Below, one piece after another: positions 1-8,153 of a DNA stretch of 64,000 nucleotides. Both the position numbers and the translations under genes were made by a program. The stretch comes from Streptomyces sp. CB02414 (lineage in GTDB: Bacteria; Actinomycetota; Actinomycetes; Streptomycetales; Streptomycetaceae). Under the pieces are notes generated by a model. The model did not search any database, had not been told where the DNA came from, and was given only the letters and a program-made list of their open reading frames with translations. The first letter of the stretch is position 1. Every line of letters starts with the position of its first letter. The stretch covers positions 248,001 through 312,000 of the forward strand of contig NZ_LIPF01000010.1 of assembly GCF_001905385.1 (NCBI RefSeq). Reading direction: 5' to 3'.

Positions 1-1
1 C

Positions 2-595
2 AGCGACCAGCCGATCCCGACCTCCGGCGACATCTACCTCATCGGGGGCGGCGAGGACCGCCCGCAGCGGCTCGCGGCCGAGCGGCTGCGCCGCGACGGC
101 GGCCTGCACCGGGCCGTGGAGAACGGCGCGATCGTCTTCTCCGTGTGCGCCGGCTACCAGATCCTCGGCCACGAGTTCATCAACGACCTCGGCCAGCGCG
201 AGCCGGGCCTCGGCCTGCTCGACGTGGTCTCCACGCGCGGCGAGGGCGCCCGGTGCGTCGGCGACGTCCTCGGCGACATCGACCCGCGCCTGGGCCTGCC
301 CCCGCTGACCGGCTTCGAGAACCACCAGGGCGTCACCCACCTGGGCCCCAGCGCCCGCCCGCTCGCCCAGGTCCGCTTCGGCAACGGCAACGGCACCGGG
401 GACGGCACGGAGGGCGCGTACAACGACACGGTCTTCGGCACGTACATGCACGGCCCGGTGCTGGCTCGGAACCCGCAGATCGCGGACCTGCTGCTGAAGC
501 TGGCCCTCGACGTGAACGCGCTGCCGCCGACCGACGACCGGTGGTACGAGGCGCTCCGCAACGAGCGGATCGCGGCGGCGCAGCAGCCCGCCTGA
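2..595 (+). CDS. gatD: Lipid II isoglutaminyl synthase, glutaminase subunit GatD (5' end missing)
   Basis: The open frame is already running at the left edge, so only the C-terminal 197 residues are present. The fold is a CobB/CobQ-like class I glutamine amidotransferase. The nucleophile motif FSVCAGYQILG gives the catalytic Cys and YMHGPVLARNP gives the catalytic His. In Gram-positives GatD supplies ammonia to MurT, which amidates the second-position D-Glu of lipid II to isoglutamine in the cytoplasm. The murT partner would be expected just upstream, outside the window. A CobQ-like amidotransferase of cobalamin synthesis is the main alternative. The absence of other cob genes nearby, the short length and the GFENHQG motif favour GatD. 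Confidence 0.85.
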   Translation, partial: SDQPIPTSGDIYLIGGGEDRPQRLAAERLRRDGGLHRAVENGAIVFSVCAGYQILGHEFINDLGQREPGLGLLDVVSTRGEGARCVGDVLGDIDPRLGLPPLTGFENHQGVTHLGPSARPLAQVRFGNGNGTGDGTEGAYNDTVFGTYMHGPVLARNPQIADLLLKLALDVNALPPTDDRWYEALRNERIAAAQQPA

Positions 596-771
596 CGCCT
601 GCCCGCAGCCTGCCGCGACGGCCCGTCTGATGCGTCATCCGCACAGGTGAGCGGGCACGTCCAGTAGGCGGACGCACGGTTCGGTCCCGCCCTCCGATGC
701 CGCTAGGGTGGCGGGGATCGAGCCGGACAGCGCGGTCCGGACCCGTGCCACTTGAGAAGGTATTTCGGGCT

Positions 772-1797
772 ATGCGCATTGGTGTCCTCACGTCCGGCGG
801 CGACTGCCCCGGCCTGAACGCCGTCATCCGGTCCGTCGTGCACCGTGCCGTCGTCGACCACGGCGACGAGGTCATCGGTTTCCGGGACGGCTGGAAGGGC
901 CTCCTGGAGTGCGACTACCTCAAGCTCGACCTCGACGCCGTCGGCGGCATACTCGCCCGCGGCGGCACCATCCTCGGCTCCTCCCGGGTCCGCCCCGAGC
1001 ATCTGCGGGACGGCGTGGAGCGCGCCCGCGGCCACGTCGAGGAGCTGGGCCTGGACGCGATCATCCCGATCGGCGGCGAGGGCACGCTCAAGGCGGCCCG
1101 GCTGCTGTCCGACAACGGCCTGCCGATCGTGGGCGTGCCGAAGACCATCGACAACGACATAGCTGTCACCGACGTGACCTTCGGCTTCGACACGGCGGTC
1201 ACCGTCGCCACCGAGGCCCTGGACCGGCTGAAGACCACCGCCGAATCCCACCAGCGGGTGCTGATCGTCGAGGTCATGGGCCGTCACACCGGCTGGATCG
1301 CGCTGCACTCGGGCATGGCGGCCGGCGCGCACGCCGTCGTCGTCCCGGAGCGGCCCTTCGACATCGACGAGCTGACCGCGAAGGTCGGCGAGCGGTTCTC
1401 GGCGGGCAAGCGGTTCGCGATCGTGGTCGCCGCGGAGGGCGCCAAGCCGAAGCCCGGCACGATGGACTTCGACGAGGGCGGCAAGGACGTCTACGGCCAC
1501 GAGCGCTTCGCCGGGATCGCCCGCCAGCTCTCGATCGAGCTGGAGGAGCGGCTCGGCAAGGAGGCCCGGCCGGTGATCCTCGGGCACGTGCAGCGGGGCG
1601 GGACGCCCACGGCGTACGACCGGGTGCTGGCGACTCGGTTCGGGTGGCACGCGGTGGAGGCGGTGCACCGGGGGGAGTTCGGGATGATGACGGCGCTGCG
1701 GGGGACGGACATCAGGATGGTTCCCTTGGCCGAGGCGGTGGAGTCTCTCAAGACGGTGCCGGATGCGCGGTACGCGGAAGCGGAGTGCGTTCTTTGA
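772..1797 (+). CDS. pfkA: 6-phosphofructokinase
   Basis: 341-residue phosphofructokinase, the usual length for the family. It phosphorylates fructose 6-phosphate to fructose 1,6-bisphosphate in glycolysis. Visible motifs are the N-terminal phosphate-binding loop TSGGDCPGLNAVIR, GGEG (101-104), PKTIDNDI (123-130) with the catalytic Asp, and GRHTGWIA for sugar-phosphate binding. Gly104 is the residue expected of ATP-using enzymes, while Lys124 is more typical of pyrophosphate-using ones. This hybrid pattern is known from actinobacterial ATP-PFKs. The ATG at 772 follows a GAGAAGG ribosome site and starts right at the conserved MRIGVLTSGGD. Streptomyces usually carry several pfkA paralogues, so this is one of a set. 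Confidence 0.95.
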   Translation: MRIGVLTSGGDCPGLNAVIRSVVHRAVVDHGDEVIGFRDGWKGLLECDYLKLDLDAVGGILARGGTILGSSRVRPEHLRDGVERARGHVEELGLDAIIPIGGEGTLKAARLLSDNGLPIVGVPKTIDNDIAVTDVTFGFDTAVTVATEALDRLKTTAESHQRVLIVEVMGRHTGWIALHSGMAAGAHAVVVPERPFDIDELTAKVGERFSAGKRFAIVVAAEGAKPKPGTMDFDEGGKDVYGHERFAGIARQLSIELEERLGKEARPVILGHVQRGGTPTAYDRVLATRFGWHAVEAVHRGEFGMMTALRGTDIRMVPLAEAVESLKTVPDARYAEAECVL

Positions 1798-1830
1798 GGT
1801 TGCTGTAGTACGCCGTCCGCGGCTGGTACG

Positions 1831-1900
1831 TGGTTGCTCGCGCCTACGCGGCGGAGCCGCACATCGATACAGCCCCGCGCCCCTTAGGGGCGCGCTTCAC
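1831..1900. repeat. Dispersed Streptomyces-type intergenic hairpin repeat, probable pfkA terminator
   Basis: Two hairpins follow pfkA. GCGGC-GGA-GCCGC lies at 1848-1860 and a perfect 8-bp stem CGCGCCCC-TTA-GGGGCGCG at 1876-1894. The string around AGCCCCGCGCCCCT..GGGGCGCG resembles a short element that recurs between genes in many Streptomyces genomes. It probably terminates pfkA. The repeat identity is from memory, whereas the stems are read directly. Confidence 0.6.
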
Positions 1901-1998
1901 CGCCCCCGGTCACAAGTGCGGCCGGGGGCAGTTCTACGCTTGGCTTCGGACAAGCGGCGTTCAACCGCGCTCAACCCCCACGAAACAGGAGCCGGCGG

Positions 1999-2949
1999 AT
2001 GGATCACAGCGGGCACGGCATGATGATGGATCTGCCGCCGTTCACGCTGGGGCGAGGTCTCGCGTGGTCGGCGGACCCCTTCTTCCTCATCGCCTGTCTC
2101 CTGGGACTGGCGCTCTACGGCTGGGGCGTCGTCCGGCTGACCCGGCGCGGGGACAAGTGGCCGGTCGGCCGGACCGTGTCGTTCGTCGCCGGTGTGCTGA
2201 GCGTGCTGCTGATGATGTGCACCAAGCTCAACGACTACGGCATGGTCATGTTCAGCGTGCACATGGTGCAGCACATGATCATCAGCATGGTGTCGCCGAT
2301 CCTGCTGCTGCTCGGCGCGCCGATCACCCTGGCCCTGCGCGCGCTGCCCACGGCGGGCCGTGGCCGCAAGGGCCTCCGCGAGCTGCTGCTGATGCTGCTG
2401 CACAGCCGCTACATGCGGATCATCACGCACCCCGCGTTCACCATTCCGCTGTTCATCGCGAGCCTGTACGCGCTGTACTTCACCCCGCTCTTCGACTTCC
2501 TGATGGGCTCCAAGGTCGGGCACATCGGGATGATGGTGCACTTCCTCGCGGTCGGGCTGGTGTTCTTCTGGCCGATCATGGGTGTGGACCCGGGCCCGCA
2601 CCGGCCGGGCTACGTGATGCGGATGCTGGAGCTGTTCGCGGGCATGCCGTTCCACGCGTTCTTCGGCATCGCGCTGATGATGGCGTCCTCGCCCATGGTC
2701 GAGACGTTCCGGAACCCGCCCGCCTCGCTCGGCATCGACGCCCTGTCCGACCAGAACGCGGCCGGCGGCATCGCCTGGGCCTTCAGCGAGGTCCCGTCCG
2801 TGCTGGTGCTGCTCGCCCTGCTGTTCCAGTGGTACGCCTCCGAGGAGCGGCAGGCCCGCCGCAAGGACCGCGCCGCCGACCGCGACGGTGACAAGGAACT
2901 CGAGGCCTACAACGCCTATCTGGCCTCACTGAACACACGCGGCGGCTGA
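1999..2949 (+). CDS. Cytochrome c oxidase assembly / copper membrane protein (CtaG family)
   Basis: 316-residue polytopic membrane protein with about seven hydrophobic segments. It resembles the Caa3-type oxidase assembly factor family (CtaG), which helps deliver copper to the respiratory oxidase. The N-terminus MDHSGHGMMMDLPP is rich in Met and His, as expected for copper handling outside the membrane. HMVQHMIISMVSPILLLLGAP is the conserved His/Met helix of the family and a charged cytoplasmic tail ends the protein. The ATG at 1999 is preceded by AGGAGCCGG. It stands alone between pfkA and a pseudokinase gene. The copper role is inferred from family and Met/His content. Confidence 0.8.
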   Translation: MDHSGHGMMMDLPPFTLGRGLAWSADPFFLIACLLGLALYGWGVVRLTRRGDKWPVGRTVSFVAGVLSVLLMMCTKLNDYGMVMFSVHMVQHMIISMVSPILLLLGAPITLALRALPTAGRGRKGLRELLLMLLHSRYMRIITHPAFTIPLFIASLYALYFTPLFDFLMGSKVGHIGMMVHFLAVGLVFFWPIMGVDPGPHRPGYVMRMLELFAGMPFHAFFGIALMMASSPMVETFRNPPASLGIDALSDQNAAGGIAWAFSEVPSVLVLLALLFQWYASEERQARRKDRAADRDGDKELEAYNAYLASLNTRGG

Positions 2950-3007
2950 GCGGCGGCTTCGTTCAGTAGCATGTGGCGCGTCGGGGGAACCGCCCGGGGG
3001 GAGCGGT

Positions 3008-4588
3008 ATGACGCGTCACGCGTTTTCGGGCCAGGTGGTGGCCGGTCGCTTTCTGCTGCTGCGCCCGCTGGGCGCCGGCGGGCCGGGCCGCGTGTGGCTC
3101 GCCCGCGATCAGCGGCTGGGCGGCGAGGTCGCGCTGCGGGCCGCCCGCACCGGCGTCCGGGACCTGCCGCCCGCGCGCGTCCATCCGCACATGGTCACCG
3201 TCCATGACGTGGTGGAGCACGAGGGCACCTCGTGGATCGTCATGGAGTACGTCCCCGGTGCCGTCACGCTGACGGAGCTGGTGGCCCGGAGCGGGCCGCT
3301 GGCGCCTGCCGAGTGCGCCCGGATCGGGCTCGCCGTGCTCGACGCGTGGGCCGCCGGGCACGAGCGGGCCGTGGAGCCGGCGGGCGTCCTGCTGGCGCCG
3401 GACCGCGCCGGGACGCCGTACGGCCGGGTTCTGCTGACGGGCCCCGGCACGGCCGCCCCGCTGGACGGTGACGGCCTCCGCTCGCTGGGCCGCACGCTCC
3501 ACCACGCCGTCGAGGGCCGTGCTCCCTCCGGCCGGTCCCTGCCCGTGCCTCCCGTGCGGGCCGGTGCGCTCGGACCGCTGCTGGAGAAGCTGCTCGCCGG
3601 TCCCCCGCCCCGCGTCACGGTGGCCGAGGCGGAGGCGGAACTGGCGTGGATCGTCACCCCGCAGACCGAGACGTACGTCCGGCCGCGGAGCGACCCCGGA
3701 TCACAGCCGCCCTGGTCCGCGGCGCCCACGCCCGTCTCCGGGCCGGTGGCCCCGCAGGGCGGGCACCGGCGGCGGCGTCCGCGCGCTCTGCGTGCCGCCC
3801 TGGCCGGCGGGCTCGGTGTGCTGCTCGCCCTGGGCGGCGTCTGGTACGCCCTGGCCGGCCGGGGCGCTGACGGGACCGGGGCGCCGTACGGCGACGCCGT
3901 GGGGCTGGTGGCGCCGCTGGAGGACGGGGACTGCGTGCGCGCCCGCTGGCCGGGCGGCACCCGGTTCGCGGGGACCCCGCGCCTCACCGTGGACGCGGAC
4001 TGCCGGGGTGAGGCGCCCGACGGGCAGGTGATGGCGTTCGTGCCGGCCGCCTCCCCCGGGGAGGCCCGTGAACTGGGGCCCGCGCGCTGTGAGGAGCGGA
4101 CCCGGGAGCTGCGGGGCCGGATGGCCGGGGTGCGGAGTGTGGCGGTCGTACCCGTCGAGGACGGGTTCGAGACCGCCCGGCGGCGCACCGCCTGCCTGGT
4201 GCTGGGGGCGTACGGACCGGTGTACGGGCCGCTGGGCCAGCACCGGGAGCCCGGGTCGGTGTTCGCCGACACCGCGACCATGCGGCGCCGGGACTGTCTG
4301 GACGTGCGCTCCGCGCGGGAGGTCCGGCTGGTGTCCTGCGGCGGCCGGTACGACGCCCAGGTGCTGGGATTCACCCGGCTGGCCGCCGGCGTCACGCTCG
4401 CCGAGGCGCCCGCGGCGGCGGACGAGGCGTGCGCGCGGGAGGTGCCGCCGCGCGACTACGGGTTCGACCCCTCCCTGCACGAGGCCGGGTCCCGGACGGC
4501 CTCGGGTTCCTGGAAATCCGGGTCACATCTGGTCGTCTGCACCGTACGGAGGCAGAACGGGGGCACCATGGAGGGGAACGGACCATGA
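3008..4588 (+). CDS. Membrane-anchored Ser/Thr kinase-like protein, apparently a pseudokinase
   Basis: 526 residues. Residues about 12-215 align with a bacterial Hanks-type kinase domain but the catalytic residues are gone. The glycine loop LGAGGPGRVW (21-30) survives. The VAxK lysine is Arg44 (VALR), the HRD catalytic loop reads HERAVEPAGVLL from His118, and the DFG motif reads TGPG (144-147). A Pro-rich linker, a basic patch (HRRRRPR) and one membrane helix (about 262-283) lead to an outer domain of about 240 residues with several Cys. The protein looks like a receptor-type pseudokinase that could sense or scaffold rather than phosphorylate. The start follows GGGGGGAGC. A tiny membrane protein gene lies 13 nt downstream. 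Confidence 0.8.
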   Translation: MTRHAFSGQVVAGRFLLLRPLGAGGPGRVWLARDQRLGGEVALRAARTGVRDLPPARVHPHMVTVHDVVEHEGTSWIVMEYVPGAVTLTELVARSGPLAPAECARIGLAVLDAWAAGHERAVEPAGVLLAPDRAGTPYGRVLLTGPGTAAPLDGDGLRSLGRTLHHAVEGRAPSGRSLPVPPVRAGALGPLLEKLLAGPPPRVTVAEAEAELAWIVTPQTETYVRPRSDPGSQPPWSAAPTPVSGPVAPQGGHRRRRPRALRAALAGGLGVLLALGGVWYALAGRGADGTGAPYGDAVGLVAPLEDGDCVRARWPGGTRFAGTPRLTVDADCRGEAPDGQVMAFVPAASPGEARELGPARCEERTRELRGRMAGVRSVAVVPVEDGFETARRRTACLVLGAYGPVYGPLGQHREPGSVFADTATMRRRDCLDVRSAREVRLVSCGGRYDAQVLGFTRLAAGVTLAEAPAAADEACAREVPPRDYGFDPSLHEAGSRTASGSWKSGSHLVVCTVRRQNGGTMEGNGP

Positions 4589-4601
4589 GGAGGGTGTTGC
4601 G

Positions 4602-4772
4602 ATGCCCGGTTCCACGGACAGTTCGACGAAGACGATGGGGGCGCTCACCATCGGAGGCCTGGTCGCGGTGACGGCCTACACGGTGGCGCTCGGGAGCAAC
4701 GGCTGGCTGTGGTTCGGCTGGGTCGTGCTGGGGCTGATCACCGTGGGGATGGTCGCCACGCGCAGCGCCTGA
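4602..4772 (+). CDS. Small two-helix membrane protein, function unknown
   Basis: 56-residue protein with a short polar N-terminus (MPGSTDSSTK) and two hydrophobic segments, about residues 12-30 and 34-50, ending in ATRSA. The ATG at 4602 has a GAGGAGGG ribosome site 7-8 nt upstream and lies 13 nt after the pseudokinase gene, so the two are probably cotranscribed. The family is not recognised. A role next to the pseudokinase is possible but only inferred from position. Confidence 0.65.
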   Translation: MPGSTDSSTKTMGALTIGGLVAVTAYTVALGSNGWLWFGWVVLGLITVGMVATRSA

Positions 4773-4799
4773 GCCCCGCGCGGGGGCGTACGCGTTGTC

Positions 4800-6017
4800 T
4801 CACTCGCGGCCGACGCGGCCCGCCGAGTGCACGCCCGGCTGGTATTTCGGCAGCCGGACGGTGATCTTCATGCCCGCGCCGACGGCCGTCTCGATGACGA
4901 GGCCGTGGTCGTCCCCGTAGACCTGGCGGAGACGGTCGTCGACGTTGGACAGCCCGATGCCGCCCGAGGGGCTGACCTCGCGCGCCAGGATGCGGCGCAG
5001 CAGGCCGGGGTCCATGCCGGCGCCGTCGTCCTCGATGACGACCAGGGCCTCGGCACCCGCGTCCTGCGCGGTGATCTGGATGCGGCAGCGGTCGGACTTG
5101 CCCTCCAGGCCGTGTTTGACGGCGTTCTCGACGAGCGGCTGGAGGCAGAGGAAGGGCAGGGCGACCGGCAGCACCTCGGGGGCGACCTGGAGGGTGACGG
5201 CCAGGCGGTCGCCGAAGCGGGCCCGCACCAGCGCCAGGTAGTGGTCGATGGCGTGCAGCTCGTCGGCGAGGGTGGTGAAGTCGCCGTGCCGGCGGAACGA
5301 GTACCGGGTGAAGTCGGCGAACTCCAGCAGCAGCTCGCGGGCGCGCTCGGGGTCGGTGCGGACGAAGGACGCGATCACCGCGAGCGAGTTGAAGATGAAG
5401 TGCGGGGAGATCTGGGCGCGCAGGGCCTTGATCTCGGCCTCGATGAGCCGGGTGCGGGACTGGTCGAGGTCGGCCAGCTCCAGCTGGACGGAGACCCAGC
5501 GGGCGACCTCGCCGGCCGCCCGGACCAGCACGGCCGACTCGCGGGGCGCACAGGCGACCAGGGCGCCGTGGACGCGGTCGTCGACGGTGAGCGGGGCGAC
5601 GACCGCCCAGCGCACCGCGCAGTCGGGGGTGTCGCAGGTGAGCGGGAACGCCTCGCCGCGGCCGGTCTCCAGCGGACCGGCGAGGCGTTCCATGATCTCG
5701 GTGCGGTGGTGGGCGCCCGCGCCGTCCCAGACCAGGACCTCCTTGAGGTCGGTCAGGCACAGCGCGTCCGTGCCGAGCAGCGAGCGCAGCTTGCGGGCGG
5801 ACTTGCCGGCCGTCTCCTCGGTCAGACCGGCCCTGAGCGGGGGCGTGGCCAGGGAGGCGGTGTGCAGGGTCTGGAAGGTGGCGTGCTCGACCGGGGTGCC
5901 GAGTCCGCCCAGGTTCTGCGGGCGGGCCGTGCGGCGCCCCAGCCAGAAGCCCGCGGCCAGCAGGGGCAGCACGGCGACGGCCAGGCCGGCCAGGAAACCG
6001 CTCACGGAGCCGCTCAC
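4800..6017 (-). CDS. LytS/YehU-type sensor histidine kinase
   Basis: 405-residue kinase with one N-terminal membrane helix (about 7-26), a GAF-like sensor region, and a LytS-type kinase core. The core shows the phospho-acceptor box ISPHFIFNSLAVIASF and ATP-lid motifs VENAVKHGLEG, EDDGAGM and GGIGLSNVDDRL. The GTG at 6017 overlaps the symporter stop (GTGA) and has a strong AAGGAGGTG ribosome site, which decides the start. It is the last gene of an operon whose first gene is a LytTR response regulator, its likely partner. With only one helix it probably senses a cytoplasmic signal, or the state of the symporter encoded beside it. Confidence 0.9.
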   Translation of the reverse strand: MSGSVSGFLAGLAVAVLPLLAAGFWLGRRTARPQNLGGLGTPVEHATFQTLHTASLATPPLRAGLTEETAGKSARKLRSLLGTDALCLTDLKEVLVWDGAGAHHRTEIMERLAGPLETGRGEAFPLTCDTPDCAVRWAVVAPLTVDDRVHGALVACAPRESAVLVRAAGEVARWVSVQLELADLDQSRTRLIEAEIKALRAQISPHFIFNSLAVIASFVRTDPERARELLLEFADFTRYSFRRHGDFTTLADELHAIDHYLALVRARFGDRLAVTLQVAPEVLPVALPFLCLQPLVENAVKHGLEGKSDRCRIQITAQDAGAEALVVIEDDGAGMDPGLLRRILAREVSPSGGIGLSNVDDRLRQVYGDDHGLVIETAVGAGMKITVRLPKYQPGVHSAGRVGRE

Positions 6018-7744
6018 GGGGACACCTCCTTGCGCAGTTCGTCCGCGCGCAGCTCCTCCGGCAGGTGGAAGCGGGCCAGGATCGCCGCCGTACCGGCCGG
6101 CACCCGCGCCGGGGTGGCCAGCGAGACCAGCACCATGGTGAGGAAGCCCAGCGGCACCGACCAGAGCGCGGGCCAGGCCAGCAGCGCGTGCAGCGCACCG
6201 TCGCCGTCCGGGAAGCCGCCCATCGTGGCGGCGACGGCGAGCAGCGCGGAGCCGCCGCCCACCAGCATCCCGGCCGCCGCGCCGGGCGGGGTCAGCCGCC
6301 GCCACCAGATGCCGAGGACCAGCAGCGGGCAGAAGGACGAGGCGGACACCGCGAAGGCGAGGCCGACCGCGTCGGCGATCGGCAGCCCGCCGACCAGGGC
6401 GCTCGCCGCCAGCGGCACCGCCATGGCGAGGACGGTGCCGAGCCGGAAGTGCCGTACCGCCCGGGACGGCAGCACGTCCTGGGTGAGGACGCCGGCGATC
6501 GCCATGGTCAGCCCGGACGCGGTGGACAGGAACGCGGCGAAGGCGCCGCCCGCCACCAGCGCGCCCAGCAGGTCGCCGCCCACTCCCCCGATCACCCGTT
6601 CGGGCAGCAGCAGGACGGCGGCGTCCGCGTCGCCGGTGAGGGTCAGCTCGGGGGCGTACATGCGGCCGAGTGCGCCGTAGACGGGCGGCAACAGGTAGAA
6701 GGCGCCGATCAGGCCGAGGACGGCGACGGTGGTGCGGCGGGCGGCGACGCCGTGCGGGCTGGTGTAGAAGCGGACCACGACGTGCGGCAGGCCCATGGTG
6801 CCCAGGAAGGTGGCGAGGATCAGGCCGTACGTGGCGTACAGCGGGCGTTCGGTGCGGCTCTCGGCCCGCGACGGCGACAGGGCGTCGTCGGCACCGCGTC
6901 CGGCAGCCGGGACGGCGGCGTTCTCGGCGAAGGTGAGGCGGGTGCCGGCCTCGATGCGGTGGGTGCCCGTGGGCAGGTCGACGCGGGTGCCGTCGTGGGC
7001 GCGGCCGTCCACGGTGCCGTCGACGGTGACGGTGAGCGGCCGCTCCAGCTTGAGGGTGAGGGTGTCGTCGACCCGTACCGAGCGCTGCTCGCGGAAGGTG
7101 GCGGGTTCCTCGAACGGGCGGCCGGGAGCGCCGTCACCCTGCCAGGCCAGCACCAGGAAGAGGGCGGGGACCAGGAGGGCGGTGAGCTTGAGCCAGTACT
7201 GGAAGGCCTGGACGAAGGTGATGCTGCGCATGCCGCCGGCCGCGACGATGGCGGTGACGACGACGGCGACGATCACCCCGCCGAGCCAGTCGGGCGCCCC
7301 GCTGAGCACGGTGAGGGTCAGGCCGGCGCCCTGGAGCTGGGGCAGCAGGTACAGCCAGCCGACGCCGACGACGAAGGCCCCCGCCAGCCGCCGTACCCCC
7401 TGGGAGGCGAGCCGGGCCTCGGCGAAGTCGGGCAGCGTGTAGGCGCCGGAGCGGCGCAGCGGGGCGGCGACGAACAGGAGCAGGACCAGGTAGCCGGCGG
7501 TGTAGCCGACCGGGTACCAGAGCATGTCGGGCCCCTGGACGAGGACCAGGCCGGCGATGCCGAGGAAGGACGCGGCGGAGAGGTACTCGCCGCTGATGGC
7601 GGCGGCGTTCAGACGGGGGCCGACGGTGCGGGAGGCGACGTAGAAGTCGGAGGTGGTGCGGGAGATGCGCAGGCCGAAGGCGCCGACGAGGACGGTGGCC
7701 ACGACGACGAGGGCGACGGCGGGTATGGCGTAGCTGGAGTTCAC
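6014..7744 (-). CDS. Solute:sodium symporter family (cation/acetate-type) transporter
   Basis: 576-residue transporter with about 13 hydrophobic segments, typical of the SSS family (ActP/PutP-like). The Na+-site region reads ISGEYLSAASFLGIAGLV and the core helix AFLSTASGLTMAIAGVLTQD. An insertion of about 90 polar residues (PATFREQ to SRTERP) sits between two helices and probably forms an extracytoplasmic domain. The substrate is probably a short monocarboxylate, but this is not shown by the sequence. It starts with GTG at 7744 and its stop overlaps the kinase start by 4 nt, so transporter and kinase are translationally coupled. The operon also encodes a DUF485-like small protein and a LytTR regulator. 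Confidence 0.9.
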   Translation of the reverse strand: MNSSYAIPAVALVVVATVLVGAFGLRISRTTSDFYVASRTVGPRLNAAAISGEYLSAASFLGIAGLVLVQGPDMLWYPVGYTAGYLVLLLFVAAPLRRSGAYTLPDFAEARLASQGVRRLAGAFVVGVGWLYLLPQLQGAGLTLTVLSGAPDWLGGVIVAVVVTAIVAAGGMRSITFVQAFQYWLKLTALLVPALFLVLAWQGDGAPGRPFEEPATFREQRSVRVDDTLTLKLERPLTVTVDGTVDGRAHDGTRVDLPTGTHRIEAGTRLTFAENAAVPAAGRGADDALSPSRAESRTERPLYATYGLILATFLGTMGLPHVVVRFYTSPHGVAARRTTVAVLGLIGAFYLLPPVYGALGRMYAPELTLTGDADAAVLLLPERVIGGVGGDLLGALVAGGAFAAFLSTASGLTMAIAGVLTQDVLPSRAVRHFRLGTVLAMAVPLAASALVGGLPIADAVGLAFAVSASSFCPLLVLGIWWRRLTPPGAAAGMLVGGGSALLAVAATMGGFPDGDGALHALLAWPALWSVPLGFLTMVLVSLATPARVPAGTAAILARFHLPEELRADELRKEVSP

Positions 7745-7790
7745 GGTGCCTTCAATGCCTTCGGTGCCTTCAGGGCCTGGTCCGGCGGGG

Positions 7791-8150
7791 TCATCGGTCC
7801 TCGACCAGGCGCACGAAGTCGCGTTCGTTGCGCTCGGCGCGGCGCACGTACCAGCGGGCGAGGAGGACCAGCGGGGCGTACAGGCCGAAGCCGAGGACGG
7901 CCCACTCCAGGAGGCGGGCGTCGGGCATCGCCGCGAACAGCAGCGGCAGCGGCCCGACCAGGAGGCCGAGGACCGCGAGGGCGGCGAGACCGGCGCGCAG
8001 CTGGCTGCGCATGAGGGAGCGGACGTAGGTGTGGCCGAGGGTGGTCTGCTCGTCGATCTCGGTGCGGGGCCGGTAGTAGCCGGAGGCCCGTTTGGTGCGT
8101 CTGGGCGGGCCGGTGACGGTGACGCGTCGCTCGGTGGGGTCCTGGGGCAC
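7791..8150 (-). CDS. Small two-helix membrane protein associated with an SSS symporter
   Basis: 119 residues, GTG start at 8150, 3 nt after the response-regulator stop. The N-terminal 55 residues are polar and basic, followed by two membrane helices (about 54-72 and 82-98) and a charged tail ending in LVEDR. Small DUF485-like membrane proteins are commonly encoded directly upstream of acetate-type symporters, and the position here fits. The match is by layout rather than by a clear motif. It may be an accessory subunit of the transporter. Confidence 0.75.
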   Translation of the reverse strand: MPQDPTERRVTVTGPPRRTKRASGYYRPRTEIDEQTTLGHTYVRSLMRSQLRAGLAALAVLGLLVGPLPLLFAAMPDARLLEWAVLGFGLYAPLVLLARWYVRRAERNERDFVRLVEDR

Positions 8151-8153
8151 GGT

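Noticed and set aside
22..875. Overlapping minus-strand frames across gatD and the pfkA leader
   Set aside because: Arg/Pro-rich shadows without codon bias or motifs.
4827..8014. Long plus-strand open frames opposite the LytS/symporter operon
   Set aside because: Antisense shadows with Gly/Gln/Asp-rich translations and no recognisable motif; the minus-strand genes have clear families and ribosome sites.
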